A stretch of DNA of 64,000 nucleotides. It comes from Clavelina lepadiformis. Taxonomy: Eukaryota > Chordata > Ascidiacea > Aplousobranchia > Clavelinidae. The translations under genes and the position numbers were made by a program. Shown here one piece after another: positions 23,841-35,894 of this stretch. Every line of letters begins with the position of its first letter. The stretch's first letter is position 1. The stretch is from NCBI RefSeq assembly GCF_947623445.1, contig NC_135247.1:374501-438500 (forward strand), written 5' to 3'. A model generated the notes under the pieces. The model ran no database searches. It was not told the origin of the DNA and saw only the letters and a list, made by a program, of their open reading frames with translations.

Positions 23841-26800
23841 ATCGCGTAATGATGTCATCTGTCGTTACGTCATTGATCGAACGACTCACACGGAACCGGA
23901 ATTCCGTGAAAAAGTTTCCGGTCCCGAGTCGATTCCAGAAAATCTTGGAATCAGCGGCTTTGCAAAAAAATGCGTCTCCAAATGCACCGCCAAGAAGGTC
24001 ATCAACGACGTCATTGGCTTGTTTCCAATTTTCACTTGGCTACGTCATTATAACGTACGTCAGTGGTTGCCTGGCGACCTGGTTTCCGGTCTGACGGTTG
24101 GGGTGGTTCACATTCCACAAAGTACGTGTTCAAATTTGATTGGTTGGTTGCGATGTATATTGCTTCATTGATATTGATTACGTCATATGTTACGTCATCA
24201 TTCAGGTATGGCGTTTTCGCTTCTTGCGGGACTTCCCCCTGTGTTTGGGCTTTACAGTTCCTTCTACCCGGTGCTCATCTACACGCTGATGGGGACTTCC
24301 CGCCATATCTCGGTGGGGACTTTCGCGGTGACCAGTCTACTTACCCAGGCTGTCGTCATCAGGTTTGTTCCGGATGAGCCCGCCGCCGCCCTCATCCTTT
24401 CTAATACCACCGTGAGTTTTCAGTTTTTTGTTTAATCAAGTATTTCCTGGCGACCAATCACAACCTTCCACGTAATTGCAGACGCCGACAGCGGATATGA
24501 CGACAGCGAGCATGGTGGGAGTGTCGGAAGCGGATATGAGGAGGGTGGCGGTCGCTTCCTCCCTCATGCTGCTCATGGGAGTCTTCCAGGTGACCTTTGA
24601 CCTGTACTGTGCGCATGCGCAGTAACCGATAACTGGTTGTTTCCTCCCCAGCTCGTGTTCGGGATCCTCCGTCTCGGCTTCATCACCGCGTACCTCTCCG
24701 AACCCCTCATCCAGGCATTCACCACCGGCGCTGCGATTCACGTTGTGACGTCACAAGTACCATCTGTACTGGGCTACACAGATTTCGCGTCGTCGAACGG
24801 AATCGCTTCCTTTTACAAGGTCATTGTCGCGATGGGGGTTTGTGGCGGAGAGCAACGGAATTTATTCTTTTGTTGTTAATTCTAGAATTGGTTTGAAATC
24901 TTCCGGAATCTTCCAAACACGCACGTGCCCACCCTGGTTGTGTCGATCGTGAGCATCGGCCTGCTCGTTACTGGGCGGGAAATCAACTTGAGATACAAGT
25001 GAGTTCTAGAACTATTTCAATTTAAACTTTTTGCCTAGACCAAAAGCAACTGCCCCTAAATCGAAGGATGGTTGTCGGTAGATTTTCAGCAGAAAGAATT
25101 TTTCATCATTGTTTGGTCGTTACTGTGTTTCCAAAAACGTGGCGATGTTGGAACTAAGTTAGTCTAGACCAGGGCTTCCCAAACTTTTTTTTCGCGACCC
25201 CTTTTAAACTTCTGAAGTTTTCCGCGACCCTTCACGTTTAAATTGATTAGCAGTGCGAAATATACCTTTGTCATTAGTGACATTTATTGAGATGCAAAGA
25301 CTGAATTCAAGCAACCAGTACTCAAAGCCTACTTACTACTTTACACATATGTAGGCCACTGGAAACAAAAAAGCACACACATTTATTCAGTGTGATTGGT
25401 GCGACTGCTTTCTGCTACAAAGCAAGTCCAGCCGTGGCTCAACATCTGCTAATGCTGGTCTCAAGGCGGTTTTAATGTTGATTAGGCTGGAACGATATTT
25501 TGTTTTTATTGTATTTTGTACTTCGTGTAAAATTGGTATACGCTCTGCGACCCCTGACGTTCGTTACGCGACCCCTTGCGGGGTCGCGACCCCCAGTTTG
25601 GGAAGCCCTGGTCTAGACCAGTGGTGGGCAAACTGCGGCTCGCCGGCATGCTTTTTGTGGCTCTTCTAGTCGAATGGTAAAATTCCAAAAAAATTGTAAA
25701 GGCTACCAAGAGTACCGTTTATGAACGTTTCTCTCTTTTTCTTTTCTTTATTTTGGCCAGCATTGATGACAAGATGTTGATTATCCACAATTTAATGATA
25801 GTTTTAGATTGAGGAATGGAGATATGGAATAATTAAACGACATAAACTATTTATGACGTCATAAGTTCTTATGACTTGGCTCGTCCCTAAAGATTTAACA
25901 ACCAAAGCGGCCCTCGGGTTCAAAAAGGTTGCCCACCCCTGGTCTAGTAATTGACCTAGAGAGTGAAGACACACTGACACTCATACATATGCTGACCTCG
26001 ATGACATTTATATGCTGGAAATAAACAGCATCTGCCAGTCTATTATAGCACTAACCCCAACAACCACTAATCTATCGACAGAGTCGTATTCCAATTAACA
26101 AGCTTAGCCCAGTGTTTTCCAATTGGGTAAAAAATCCTCTCCGATTGGGATTTAATTATTTTAGGAGGAATTTAACCTTGTTTACGTGTAACGTATCAAA
26201 AACATTCTTGATCTTCTTTGCATTGTCATTAACTGGTGACGCACACATTAGCATCGTTGTTCAGCAATTGCACTTCTGTGTAACGACTACTTATTGCGTA
26301 ATCTTGCGTCATAGGCACGTGTAACGAAGGTGGGCATCCTTAAACCTCCATCATGGTTAATTCTACAGCTTTTTGTTCCAAAATAGGTAAAGAGGGAATG
26401 TAACAAAAAGGTTGGGAAACACTGGTTTAGTCAATCTTTAACTATCCAGGATATAGTTTGGCACTTTAACACGGTTCAGACAACATCAACTATATTATCC
26501 AGGACTTACATATTGTGATGTCAAAAAAAACATAATAATTTGCAACAAATTTGCCACATATTTTCGGCATTAATTGCTTTACAGTTAAATATGATTTAAT
26601 AATTATTTCTCGTTATACTACCACTACTATACAGCCATGACTGGTTTAAGGTCGACATGAACTTGCCCGAACTTTAAACTTCAATTGTTATTCATTTCCT
26701 TTTTAATATCTCACTTGTAGAAAAAAATTGAAAGTTCCAATTCCGACTGAAGTCATTGTCGTCATAATCACTACTGTGACGTCACATTTCGCAATGTTTC

Positions 26801-28782
26801 AGCGAAATATCGGTGTCGCCATCGTTGACAACATCCCGACCGGGTGAGCTGGAAATTAAAAATTTCATTACGTGAATTATGACGTCATTACAATTAAGCT
26901 AACTTCTTTGCGACAGACTTCCGGCACCCCGCCTTCCTGACACTTCCATATTAATAAATATCATCGGCGACGCGTTCGCGATTGCGATTGTGGGATTCGC
27001 GATCAGCATCTCGCTGTCCAAAATGTACGCGCAAAAGTACGGATACCAGATCGACTCAAATCAGGTGCGATTAACATGTGACGTCTGTTTCTTGTTTATG
27101 ACGAAACAAATGGGCGCTGGTTTCGCTCCCAGCTGTCGCGCGCGTTTGTGATTTGTTAATTTCACCGTCAGGAGCTGATCGCGTACGGAGCGTCCAACGT
27201 CGTTCCCGCTTTCTTCCTCTGCTTCCCCAACGCGGCTGCTTTGGCCAGATGCGTCATTCAGGAGAACACAGGGGGGAATACCCAGGTACTGTCAATTCTG
27301 GTTCCTCATTACAACGTTGATGACGTCATACCTCATCTATTTTTACGTCACAGGTGGTAGGTTTGATCTCTGTGGTCATCGTCCTGGTCACTGTGCTCTG
27401 GTTGGGTCCGATCTTCGAACCCCTCCCGCGGTGTGTCCTCGGTTGCATCATAATCGTCGGATTGTTCGGGATCCTGCAGCAATTCTCGCAACTCAAGCCC
27501 GTCTACAAGATGTCCAAGATCGACTTTGTGAGTCTTAGTTTAAGGTGAAATTTCAGCCATGATGACGTCATAATATTGTTGTGAAACGTCATAGGTGGTG
27601 TGGATTGTGACGTTGCTGGCAGTGGTGACACTTGGAGTGGATATGGGGCTCCTGGCGGGAGTCGTCTTCTCGATGCTCAGCGTCATCTTCAGGACTCAGA
27701 CAGCCAAGTGCGAGGTCCTTGGCAGTGTGGCCGGCACCGACATCTACCGGAACTGCCACAACTACCTCGCCGTGAGCGCAATTCTAATCGCTTCTCTGTA
27801 AATACCCTGTACGTCATAATGACCTCATAATGACGATTTTCGCAGGCGGTCCCTTATTCTGGAATTGTGATTTTTAAGTTTCATTCAGCGCTTTATTACG
27901 CAAACAAAGACTTCTTCAAAAAGAGACTTATCAAAGCGACCGGAGTTGACCCCGGTAAGAGCTTATTACGTCACAAAGTATTTTGAAATGATATTCTTGA
28001 ATGACGTCATCGTATTGATTGTTTTGTAACAATCGATTTGCAGAGGCCGTGATTGTTGAAAGGAAGAAGTTGGAGGAAAACAGTAGATCAGGAACCTGTT
28101 GCTGCGTTTTCAGGTTATATTCCGGATATTACGTCATTATCGTTATGTGTTCATGACGTCATACCTTTGTGATTTGATTTACGTAGAGGGAAAAAATATG
28201 ACGTCAGCAATGGGGATCCAGAAGCCAGATCTGACGTAGACACTTCCAAGGAGTTGGAGTCTACTACCGGCGATAACTCTCGTCCGCCCACTTGCGGTGT
28301 TGCGTGCGAGGTGCGGGCGATCGTGTTGGATTGTTCAGCGATCTCATTCCTCGACTTGGTCGGAGTTAAAACTCTCAAAGCGGTGAGTGTGCCCGGGTAT
28401 TCCCTCATATACGTAACTAATACGTCATCCGCTTCCACAGGTTTGTGAGAATTACAAAGAAATCGGGGTCGATTTTCTACTGGCCGCCGTCAACGGTAAT
28501 TCATTGTTTGTTTATTTTGTCTGGAAGTTGCCTTGGTAACCTGACATGATTTCGTCATAACAGCTGACGTCAGAAAATCTTTGCTGGCTGGTGGTTATTA
28601 TGACGTGGCAAGCTTGGACAGTGAATACGTCAGTGTTCATGACGCAGCTGTCTACATAAAACATTTCCCTGACAACAAGATGCCCAGTGTGAGTTGACGT
28701 CATCAATTGCTTGCATTATGACGTGACAGTTGTGTTTTTCATAGTCTTTTGATTTCAGGGAGAAGACGTTTGTGAACTTTGA
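23841..28782 (+). CDS. SLC26: SLC26-family anion transporter, copy C (exon 2 to stop; first exon unresolved)
   Basis: Exon positions are those of copy B plus 7,558: 23841-24121, 24206-24411, 24482-24589, 24652-24837, 24886-24998, 26721-26843, 26917-27064, 27172-27285, 27354-27527, 27595-27771, 27846-27954, 28044-28113, 28187-28382, 28441-28495, 28564-28688, 28759-28782. The frame is open throughout with the full transporter core and STAS domain. Protein differences from B lie in exon 2 (AKKVINDV for AKNVINDG). From exon 4 onward I found no difference from B in coding or intron sequence, which means very recent duplication, gene conversion or assembly expansion. Confidence 0.87.
25170..25610. 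mobile_element. hAT-type MITE 1 in intron 6 of copy C
   Basis: Same element and same GTCTAGAC target duplication (25162-25169, 25611-25618) as in copy B; it was carried along by the gene duplication rather than inserted independently. Confidence 0.85.
25619..25941. mobile_element. hAT-type MITE 2 in intron 6 of copy C
   Basis: Identical position and ends to the copy B element, right flank GTCTAGTA, left flank the MITE 1 duplication GTCTAGAC. Confidence 0.82.
26110..26424. mobile_element. hAT-like MITE 3 in intron 6 of copy C
   Basis: Same 315-bp element with CAGTGTTTTCC...GGGAAACACTG ends as in copy B. Confidence 0.7.
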
Positions 28783-31398
28783 AAGCAGGAAAGCCAATTA
28801 TCTTCACCCTAAGCTTCAATGACGTCATAATACGTCTATTCATGCGTGTACATGTCAAAAACTTGCTTCAGATCTCATATTGATCAGTGCTTTGTAGACT
28901 TGATAGCGTCATCTAGCGGCTTTCACCAATGAGTCATTTTCTGTAAGCGCTTTAATAAAGAAATTTCATTCCCATATTTGTTGTGCTTAATGTAAATCAG
29001 TCAATCCAACCTCTGGCAAGAACATATCTGAATAACCTCTGACTATAAAGAAATCTTTGTTCGATGAATGATGGGAGGAATTCGTTCTAAGCTCGACAAA
29101 CTTTCGTAAATTTGTGAAGACAACGATATTGCCTCGTATTGTTTTCACTTTCAAAGTAATTATTACGTCCCAAAGTTAAAGCATTGTGACGCATCACGCC
29201 CGCTTATTGCGACGTTTTACGTAATAAGCGATACTGTTGCTGCTGGCATGCCTACAGGTATCATCAAAACCACCACACAAGCGCCGTCATGCGAATCAAG
29301 TTTAGTCAGCGAAGCGTACCATGCTCCAGTAAACATTTTACCTTCCTGGGTTGATTTCAGTCGAGTTGTGAAGCGACGAAGTTCGAACCAACAAGAGTGA
29401 CGTCAGATAGATTGACAGCTGACACTTGTGAAGCTGAAGGGCTCTTATATGAAGTAAAGAATCATCCGTAACTCGCGAAATTGCGGATAAAATGAACACG
29501 AGCCAAGGTAAAACGAGGTAAGATGATTCAGTTTGAAGATGCTTCGTGGTTTTGTAAGAATTCTCTATGAGCTCATATGGCTGTTTATTGTGAAAGAATC
29601 CAGATTTTGCGTCATATCCGTTGAATACCATAATGCACTTATAAGCGTGTCAAACCAGGTCATTTGAGTAGATGCCAGAACTCCGCTTCTGGTTAACTTT
29701 TGAAACCGCGTAAAGGCTGAAGTTGAACTAAAATGCCAAATCAAACAACGATACATGCTGCATAGGTCATGATTGTTACGTAATAGATACATGATAGTTC
29801 ATTGTGATCGCGATGAACAAAGGTCGGTTTAATGTAGAGCAGAGTTGTCAAACCCATCTAAAGAGGATGCTACGGTTGTTTAACTTGACCGCGATCCTTG
29901 TTCGATCACAATGTGGCTGTTATAAAAACGTCATAAGTGAGCGGAGGTTGATCCTTAAACAATAGCTTTTTGTGCCCCTGGCAGCTTTTGGGGCTTTAGA
30001 ATACAAGCGTTCGTCTCCTGATTATGGGGATTTTGTGATGTCACAAGCAGCAAGACAGGAATCTGCGCAGCAAAGACTTTAACAAAGGACCAGCTCGGAG
30101 CATCACCTCCAGACAGATGTTGTCTGGCACCGGTAATTCTATTGGTAAGTTGTACGATAGAAGCGCAGAAGAGTGAAGAACCCGTATTGACAGATTCCTA
30201 ACACAGCATCAACTTCGTTGCATTGTTTTAAAGTTTCGAGTTTTAAATGGCCGCTGTTCTTCTATTTGAAGCGAAGTCAGGTAACGCACAAACGAAAGAG
30301 CTATATAGGTCCAACATACGGAATTCCGACAAGGCGAGTGATTGTTTCGTTGACTGCGGGGGAAGTTTTTGCCCCAGGTAGCAGGTCGCTGCTGAAATCT
30401 TGGTAGATCTGGATCGGGTTTGAAAGATCAGGCGATGCGATAGTAGGTCGGATGCGGACTCTTTCCTAATAAAGCTGCAGCACGTCGGCCTTTCTGAAGC
30501 TTCATCGCATCAATGGGTGCTTGGAACTGACGTCAGGATTTCACAAGCAGTGATAAGCGAGGGAAAAGCGATGAAACTTTTACATCGACCGCAGAAAATT
30601 TTCAAGCGCAAATCTGTGCCGAGGTTGATCATCAACATCGATGCTGTCAAATTCCAAGTCACGATTTGTTCCTACAGAGTAGAAAGTTGTCCGTTGGCAT
30701 GATGGGAAGAGCTGGGTTGTTATTGGTTGCCTCGGAGGTCAAACATTCTCCATCTCTGTTGTCTTCGTTTCCCAGCCAACGCGGCGGCAGCTGAAGCGCA
30801 TGTCTACATAGTGAAGAAAAGGGACAGCGGCGGTCGCGAGTGGGATCTGCGCGATGCAAAGGAAAATGCATAAAGTTTATTTTATACCGAAGCGTAAATT
30901 AAAAATTGTTTCCTGTCATGCTCTTGCTTTCAGCTGACCAAATTTACCTGCCAGTGGCGCCACCTTTCAGAAGTGTTATTTGGTAAATATCATTGTAAAG
31001 TTCAAACCACATTGTTTTGCTTGAAATTGTGTAAATATTTACGGCAAATTCTCCCCTTCAACAAATAACCAGCCGCTTTTTATGGTCACGATAGAGCGGT
31101 TTCAAAGTGTTCAATATAAAAATCTGCGTACAATGTGAATGACCACTTTTTAGCAGTTCTCTCAAATATTTCTTCGACACGACGCGCTGCTTCGCTGCAT
31201 TTGACGTCACCCTTCATCGCTTGTCTCGCTTTGTATATCTGAGACAAGCTGAATGTGTTTTGCGTGTGTTCTCCATGACTTCACATTGTCGAGTTTTTCA
31301 ACAAAGAAACATTCCCTGCTTAATTTTGTTAGATTTCGAGAAGAATTTATTGGAAACTAATCGAAGTTCTCTAATTCCTACGTCATATTGTTTTACAG
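28783..31398. other. C-D spacer and unresolved 5' region of copy D
   Basis: No difference from the B-C spacer was seen. It holds AATAAA at 28954-28959 and TATAAAA at 29921-29927. No independent gene is supported. Confidence 0.55.
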
Positions 31399-34300
31399 AT
31401 CGCGTAATGATGTCATCTGTCGTTACGTCATTGATCGAACGACTCACACGGAACCGGAATTCCGTGAAAAAGTTTCCGGTCCCGAGTCGATTCCAGAAAA
31501 TCTTGGAATCAGCGGCTTTGCAAAAAAATGCGTCTCCAAATGCACCGCCAAGAAGGTCATCAACGACGTCATTGGCTTGTTTCCAATTTTCACTTGGCTA
31601 CGTCATTATAACGTACGTCAGTGGTTGCCTGGCGACCTGGTTTCCGGTCTGACGGTTGGGGTGGTTCACATTCCACAAAGTACGTGTTCAAATTTGATTG
31701 GTTGGTTGCGATGTATATTGCTTCATTGATATTGATTACGTCATATGTTACGTCATCATTCAGGTATGGCGTTTTCGCTTCTTGCGGGACTTCCCCCTGT
31801 GTTTGGGCTTTACAGTTCCTTCTACCCGGTGCTCATCTACACGCTGATGGGGACTTCCCGCCATATCTCGGTGGGGACTTTCGCGGTGACCAGTCTACTT
31901 ACCCAGGCTGTCGTCATCAGGTTTGTTCCGGATGAGCCCGCCGCCGCCCTCATCCTTTCTAATACCACCGTGAGTTTTTAGTTTTTTGTCTAATCTAGTA
32001 TTTCCTGACGACCAATCACAACCTTGCACGTAATTGCAGACGCCGACAGCGGATATGACGACAGCGAGCATGGTGGGAGTGTCGGAAGCGGATATGAGGA
32101 GGGTGGCGGTCGCTTCCTCCCTCATGCTGCTCATGGGAGTCTTCCAGGTGACCTTTGACCCGTACTGTGAGCATGCGCAGTAACCGATAACTGGTTGTTT
32201 CCTCCCCAGCTCGTGTTCGGGATCCTCCGTCTCGGCTTCATCACCGCGTACCTCTCCGAACCCCTCATCCAGGCATTCACCACCGGCGCCGCGATTCACG
32301 TTGTGACGTCACAAGTACCATCTGTACTGGGCTACACAGATTTCGCGTCGTCGAACGGAATCGCTTCCTTTTACAAGGTCATTGTCGCGATGGGGGTTTG
32401 TGGCGGAGAGCAACGGAATTTATTCTTTTGTTGTTAATTCTAGAATTGGTTTGAAATCTTCCGGAATCTTCCAAACACTCACGTGCCCACCCTGGTCGTG
32501 TCGATCGTGAGCATCGGCCTGCTCGTTACTGGGCGGGAAATCAACTTGAGATACAAGTGAGTTCTAGAACTATTTCAATTTAAACTTTTTGCCTAGACCA
32601 AAAGCAACTGCCCCTAAATCGAAGGATGGTTGTCGGTAGATTTTCAGCAGAAAGAATTTTTCATCATTGTTTGGTCGTTACTGTGTTTCCAAAAACGTGG
32701 CGATGTTGGAACTAAGTTAGTCTAGTACAGTGGTGGGCAAACTGCGGGTCGCCGGCATGCTTTTTGTGGCTCCTCTAGTCGAATCGTAAAATTCCAAAAA
32801 AAATTGTAAAGGCTGCCAAGAGTACCGTTTATGAACGTTTCTCTCTTTTTCTTTTCTTTATTTGAGCCTGCATTGATAACAAGATGTTGATTATCCACAA
32901 TTTAATGATAGTTTTAGATTGAGGAATGGAGATATGGAACAATTAAACGACATAAACTATTTATGACGTCATAAGTTCTTATGTCTTGGCTCGTCCCTAA
33001 AGATTTAACAACCAAAGCGGCCCTCGGGTTCAAAAAGGTTGCCCACCCCTGGTCTAGTAATTGACGTAGAGAGTGAAGACACACTGACACTTATACATAT
33101 GCTGACCTTGGTGACATTTATATGCTGGAAATAAACAGCATCTGCCAGTCTATTATAGCACTAACCCCAACAACCACTAATCTACCGACAGAGTCGCATT
33201 CCATTCAAAAAAGCTTAGCCCAGTGTTTTCCAATTGGGTAAAAAATCCTCTCCGATTGGGATTTAATTATTTTAGGAGGAATTTGACCTTGTTTGCGCGT
33301 AACGTATCAAAAACATTCTTGATCTTCTTTGCATTGTCATTAACTGGTGATGCACACATTAGCATCGTTGTTCAGCAATTGCACTTCTGTGTGATGACTA
33401 CTTATTGCGTAATCTTGCGTCATAGGCACGTGTAACGAAGGTGGGCATCCTTAAACCTCCATCATGGTTAATTCTACAGCTTTTTGTTCCAAAATAGGTA
33501 AAGAGGGAATGTAACAAAAAAGGTTGGGAAACACTGGTTTAGTCAATCTTTAACTATCCAGGATATAGTTTGGCACTTTAACACGGTTCAGACAACATCA
33601 ACTATATTATCCAGGACTTACATATTGTGTTGTCAAAAAAAACATAATAATTTGCAACAAATTTGCCACATATTTTCGGCATTAATTGCTTTACAGTTAA
33701 ATATGATTTAATAATTATTTCTCGTTATACTACCACTACTATACAGCCATGACTGGTTTAAGGTCGACATGAACTTGCCCGAACTTTAAACTTCAATTGT
33801 TATTCATTTCCTTTTTAATATCTCACTTGTAGAAAAAAATTGAAAGTTCCAATTCCGACTGAAGTCATTGTCGTCATAATCACTACTGTGACGTCACATT
33901 TCGCAATGTTTCAGCGAAATATCGGTGTCGCCATCGTTGACAACATCCCGACCGGGTGAGCTGGAAATTAAAAATTTCATTACGTGAATTATGACGTCAT
34001 TACAATTAAGCTAACTTCTTTGTGACAGACTTCCGGCACCCCGCCTTCCTGACACTTCCATATTAGCAAATATTATCGGCGATGCGTTCGCGATTGCGTT
34101 TGTGGGATTCGCGATCAGCATCTCGCTGTCCAAGATGTACGCGCAAAAGTACGGATACCAGATCGACTCAAACCAGGTGCGATTAACATGTGACGTCTGT
34201 TTCTTGTTTATGACGAAACAAATGGGCGCTGGTTTCGCTCCCAGCTGTCGTGCGCGTTTGTGATTTGTTAATTCAACCGTCAGGAGCTGATCGCGTACGG

Positions 34301-35894
34301 AGCGTCCAACGTCGTTCCCGCCTTCTTCCTCTGCTTCCCCAACGCGGCTGCTTTGGCCAGATGCGTCATTCAGGAGAACACAGGGGGGAATACCCAGGTA
34401 CTGTCAATTCTGGTTCCTCATTACAACGTTGATGACGTCACACCTCATCCATTCTTACGTCACAGGTGGTAGGTTTGATCTCTGTGGTCATCGTCCTGGT
34501 CACTGTGCTCTGGTTGGGTCCGATCTTCGAACCCCTCCCGCGGTGTGTCCTCGGTTGCATCATAATCGTCGGATTGTTCGGGATCCTGCAGCAATTCTCG
34601 CAACTCAAGCCCGTCTACAAGATGTCCAAGATTGACTTTGTGAGTCTTAGTTTAAGGTGAAATTTCAGCCATGATGACGTCATAATATTGTTGTGAAACG
34701 TCATAGGTGGTGTGGATTGTGACGTTGCTGGCAGTGGTGACACTTGGAGTGGATCTGGGGCTCCTGGCGGGAGTCGTCTTCTCGATGCTCAGCGTCATCT
34801 TCAGGACTCAGACAGCCAAGTGCGAGGTCCTTGGCAGTGTGGCCGGCACCGACATCTACCGGAACTGCCACAACTACCTCGCCGTGAGCGCAATTCTAAT
34901 CGCTTCTCTGTAAATACCCTGTACGTCATAATGACCTCATAATGACGATTTTCGCAGGCGGTCCCTTATTCTGGAATTGTGATTTTTAAGTTTCATTCAG
35001 CGCTTTATTACGCAAACAAAGACTTCTTCAAAAAGAGACTTATCAAAGCGACCGGAGTTGACCCCGGTAAGAGCTTATTACGTCACAAAGTATTTTGAAA
35101 TGATATTCTTGAATGACGTCATCGTATTGATTGTTTTGTAACAATCGATTTGCAGAGGCCGTGATTGTTGAAAGGAAGAAGTTGGAGGAAAACGGTAGAT
35201 CAGGAACCTGTTGCTGCGTTTTCAGGTTATATTCCGGATATTACGTCATTATCGTTATGTGTTCATGACGTCATACCTTTGTGATTTGATTTACGTAGAG
35301 GCAAAAAATATGACGTCAGCAATGGGGATCCAGAAGCCAGATCTGACGTAGACACTTCCAAGGAGTTGGAGTCTACTACCGGCGATAACTCTCGTCCGCC
35401 CACTTGCGGTGTTGCGTGCGAGGTGCGGGCGATCGTGTTGGATTGTTCAGCGATTTCATTCCTCGACTTGGTCGGAGTTAAAACTCTCAAAGCGGTGAGT
35501 GTGCCCGGGTATTCCCTCATATACGTAACTAATACGTCATCCGCTTCCACAGGTTTGTGAGAATTACAAAGAAATCGGGGTCGATTTTCTACTGGCCGCC
35601 GTCAACGGTAATTCATTGTTTGTTTATTTTGTCTGGAAGTTGCCTTGGTAACCTGACATGATTTCGTCATAACAGCTGACGTCAGAAAATCTTTGCTGGC
35701 TGGTGGTTATTATGACGTGGCAAGCTTGGACAGTGAATACGTCAGTGTTCATGACGCAGCTGTCTACATAAAACATTTCCCTGACAACAAGATGCCCAGT
35801 GTGAGTTGACTTCATCAATTGCTTGCATTATGACGTGACAGTTGTGTTTTTCATAGTCTTTTGATTTCAGGGAGAAGACGTTTGTGAACTTTGA
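31399..35894 (+). CDS. SLC26: SLC26-family anion transporter, copy D (exon 2 to stop; first exon unresolved)
   Basis: Exons: 31399-31679, 31764-31969, 32040-32147, 32210-32395, 32444-32556, 33833-33955, 34029-34176, 34284-34397, 34466-34639, 34707-34883, 34958-35066, 35156-35225, 35299-35494, 35553-35607, 35676-35800, 35871-35894. The frame is open with all family motifs. The first two exons match copy C; introns 3 and 4 match copy A; exon 14 onward and the 3' flank again share A-type variants. Copy-specific changes include [15 protein letters not shown] in exon 8 ([15 protein letters not shown] elsewhere) and Leu for Met in the exon-11 GVDLGLLAG motif, shared with E. Intron 6 carries MITEs 2 and 3 but not 1. 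Confidence 0.87.
32728..33051. mobile_element. hAT-type MITE 2 in intron 6 of copy D
   Basis: Here the element has a perfect 8-bp target duplication, GTCTAGTA on both sides (32720-32727 and 33052-33059), the state before MITE 1 inserted beside it in the B/C lineage. Confidence 0.87.
33221..33536. mobile_element. hAT-like MITE 3 in intron 6 of copy D
   Basis: 316-bp copy with the same ends as in B and C; the left flank is GCTTAGCC and the right GTTTAGTC. Confidence 0.7.

Larger units (their letters stand above)
16756..24418. repeat. large tandem repeat unit 1 (7,558-bp period)
   Basis: From about 16756 to 24418 the sequence matches 24314-31976 at every place I compared, with an offset of exactly 7,558 bases, covering most of gene B, the B-C spacer and the 5' part of gene C. 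To the left of 16756 copies B and C differ at several bases in exons 2 and 3, so this is the left edge of near-identity. Confidence 0.85.
24314..31976. repeat. large tandem repeat unit 2 (7,558-bp period)
   Basis: Second copy of the unit starting at 16756, offset 7,558. It ends inside intron 3 of copy D near 31976, where D switches to copy A-type sequence. Confidence 0.85.
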
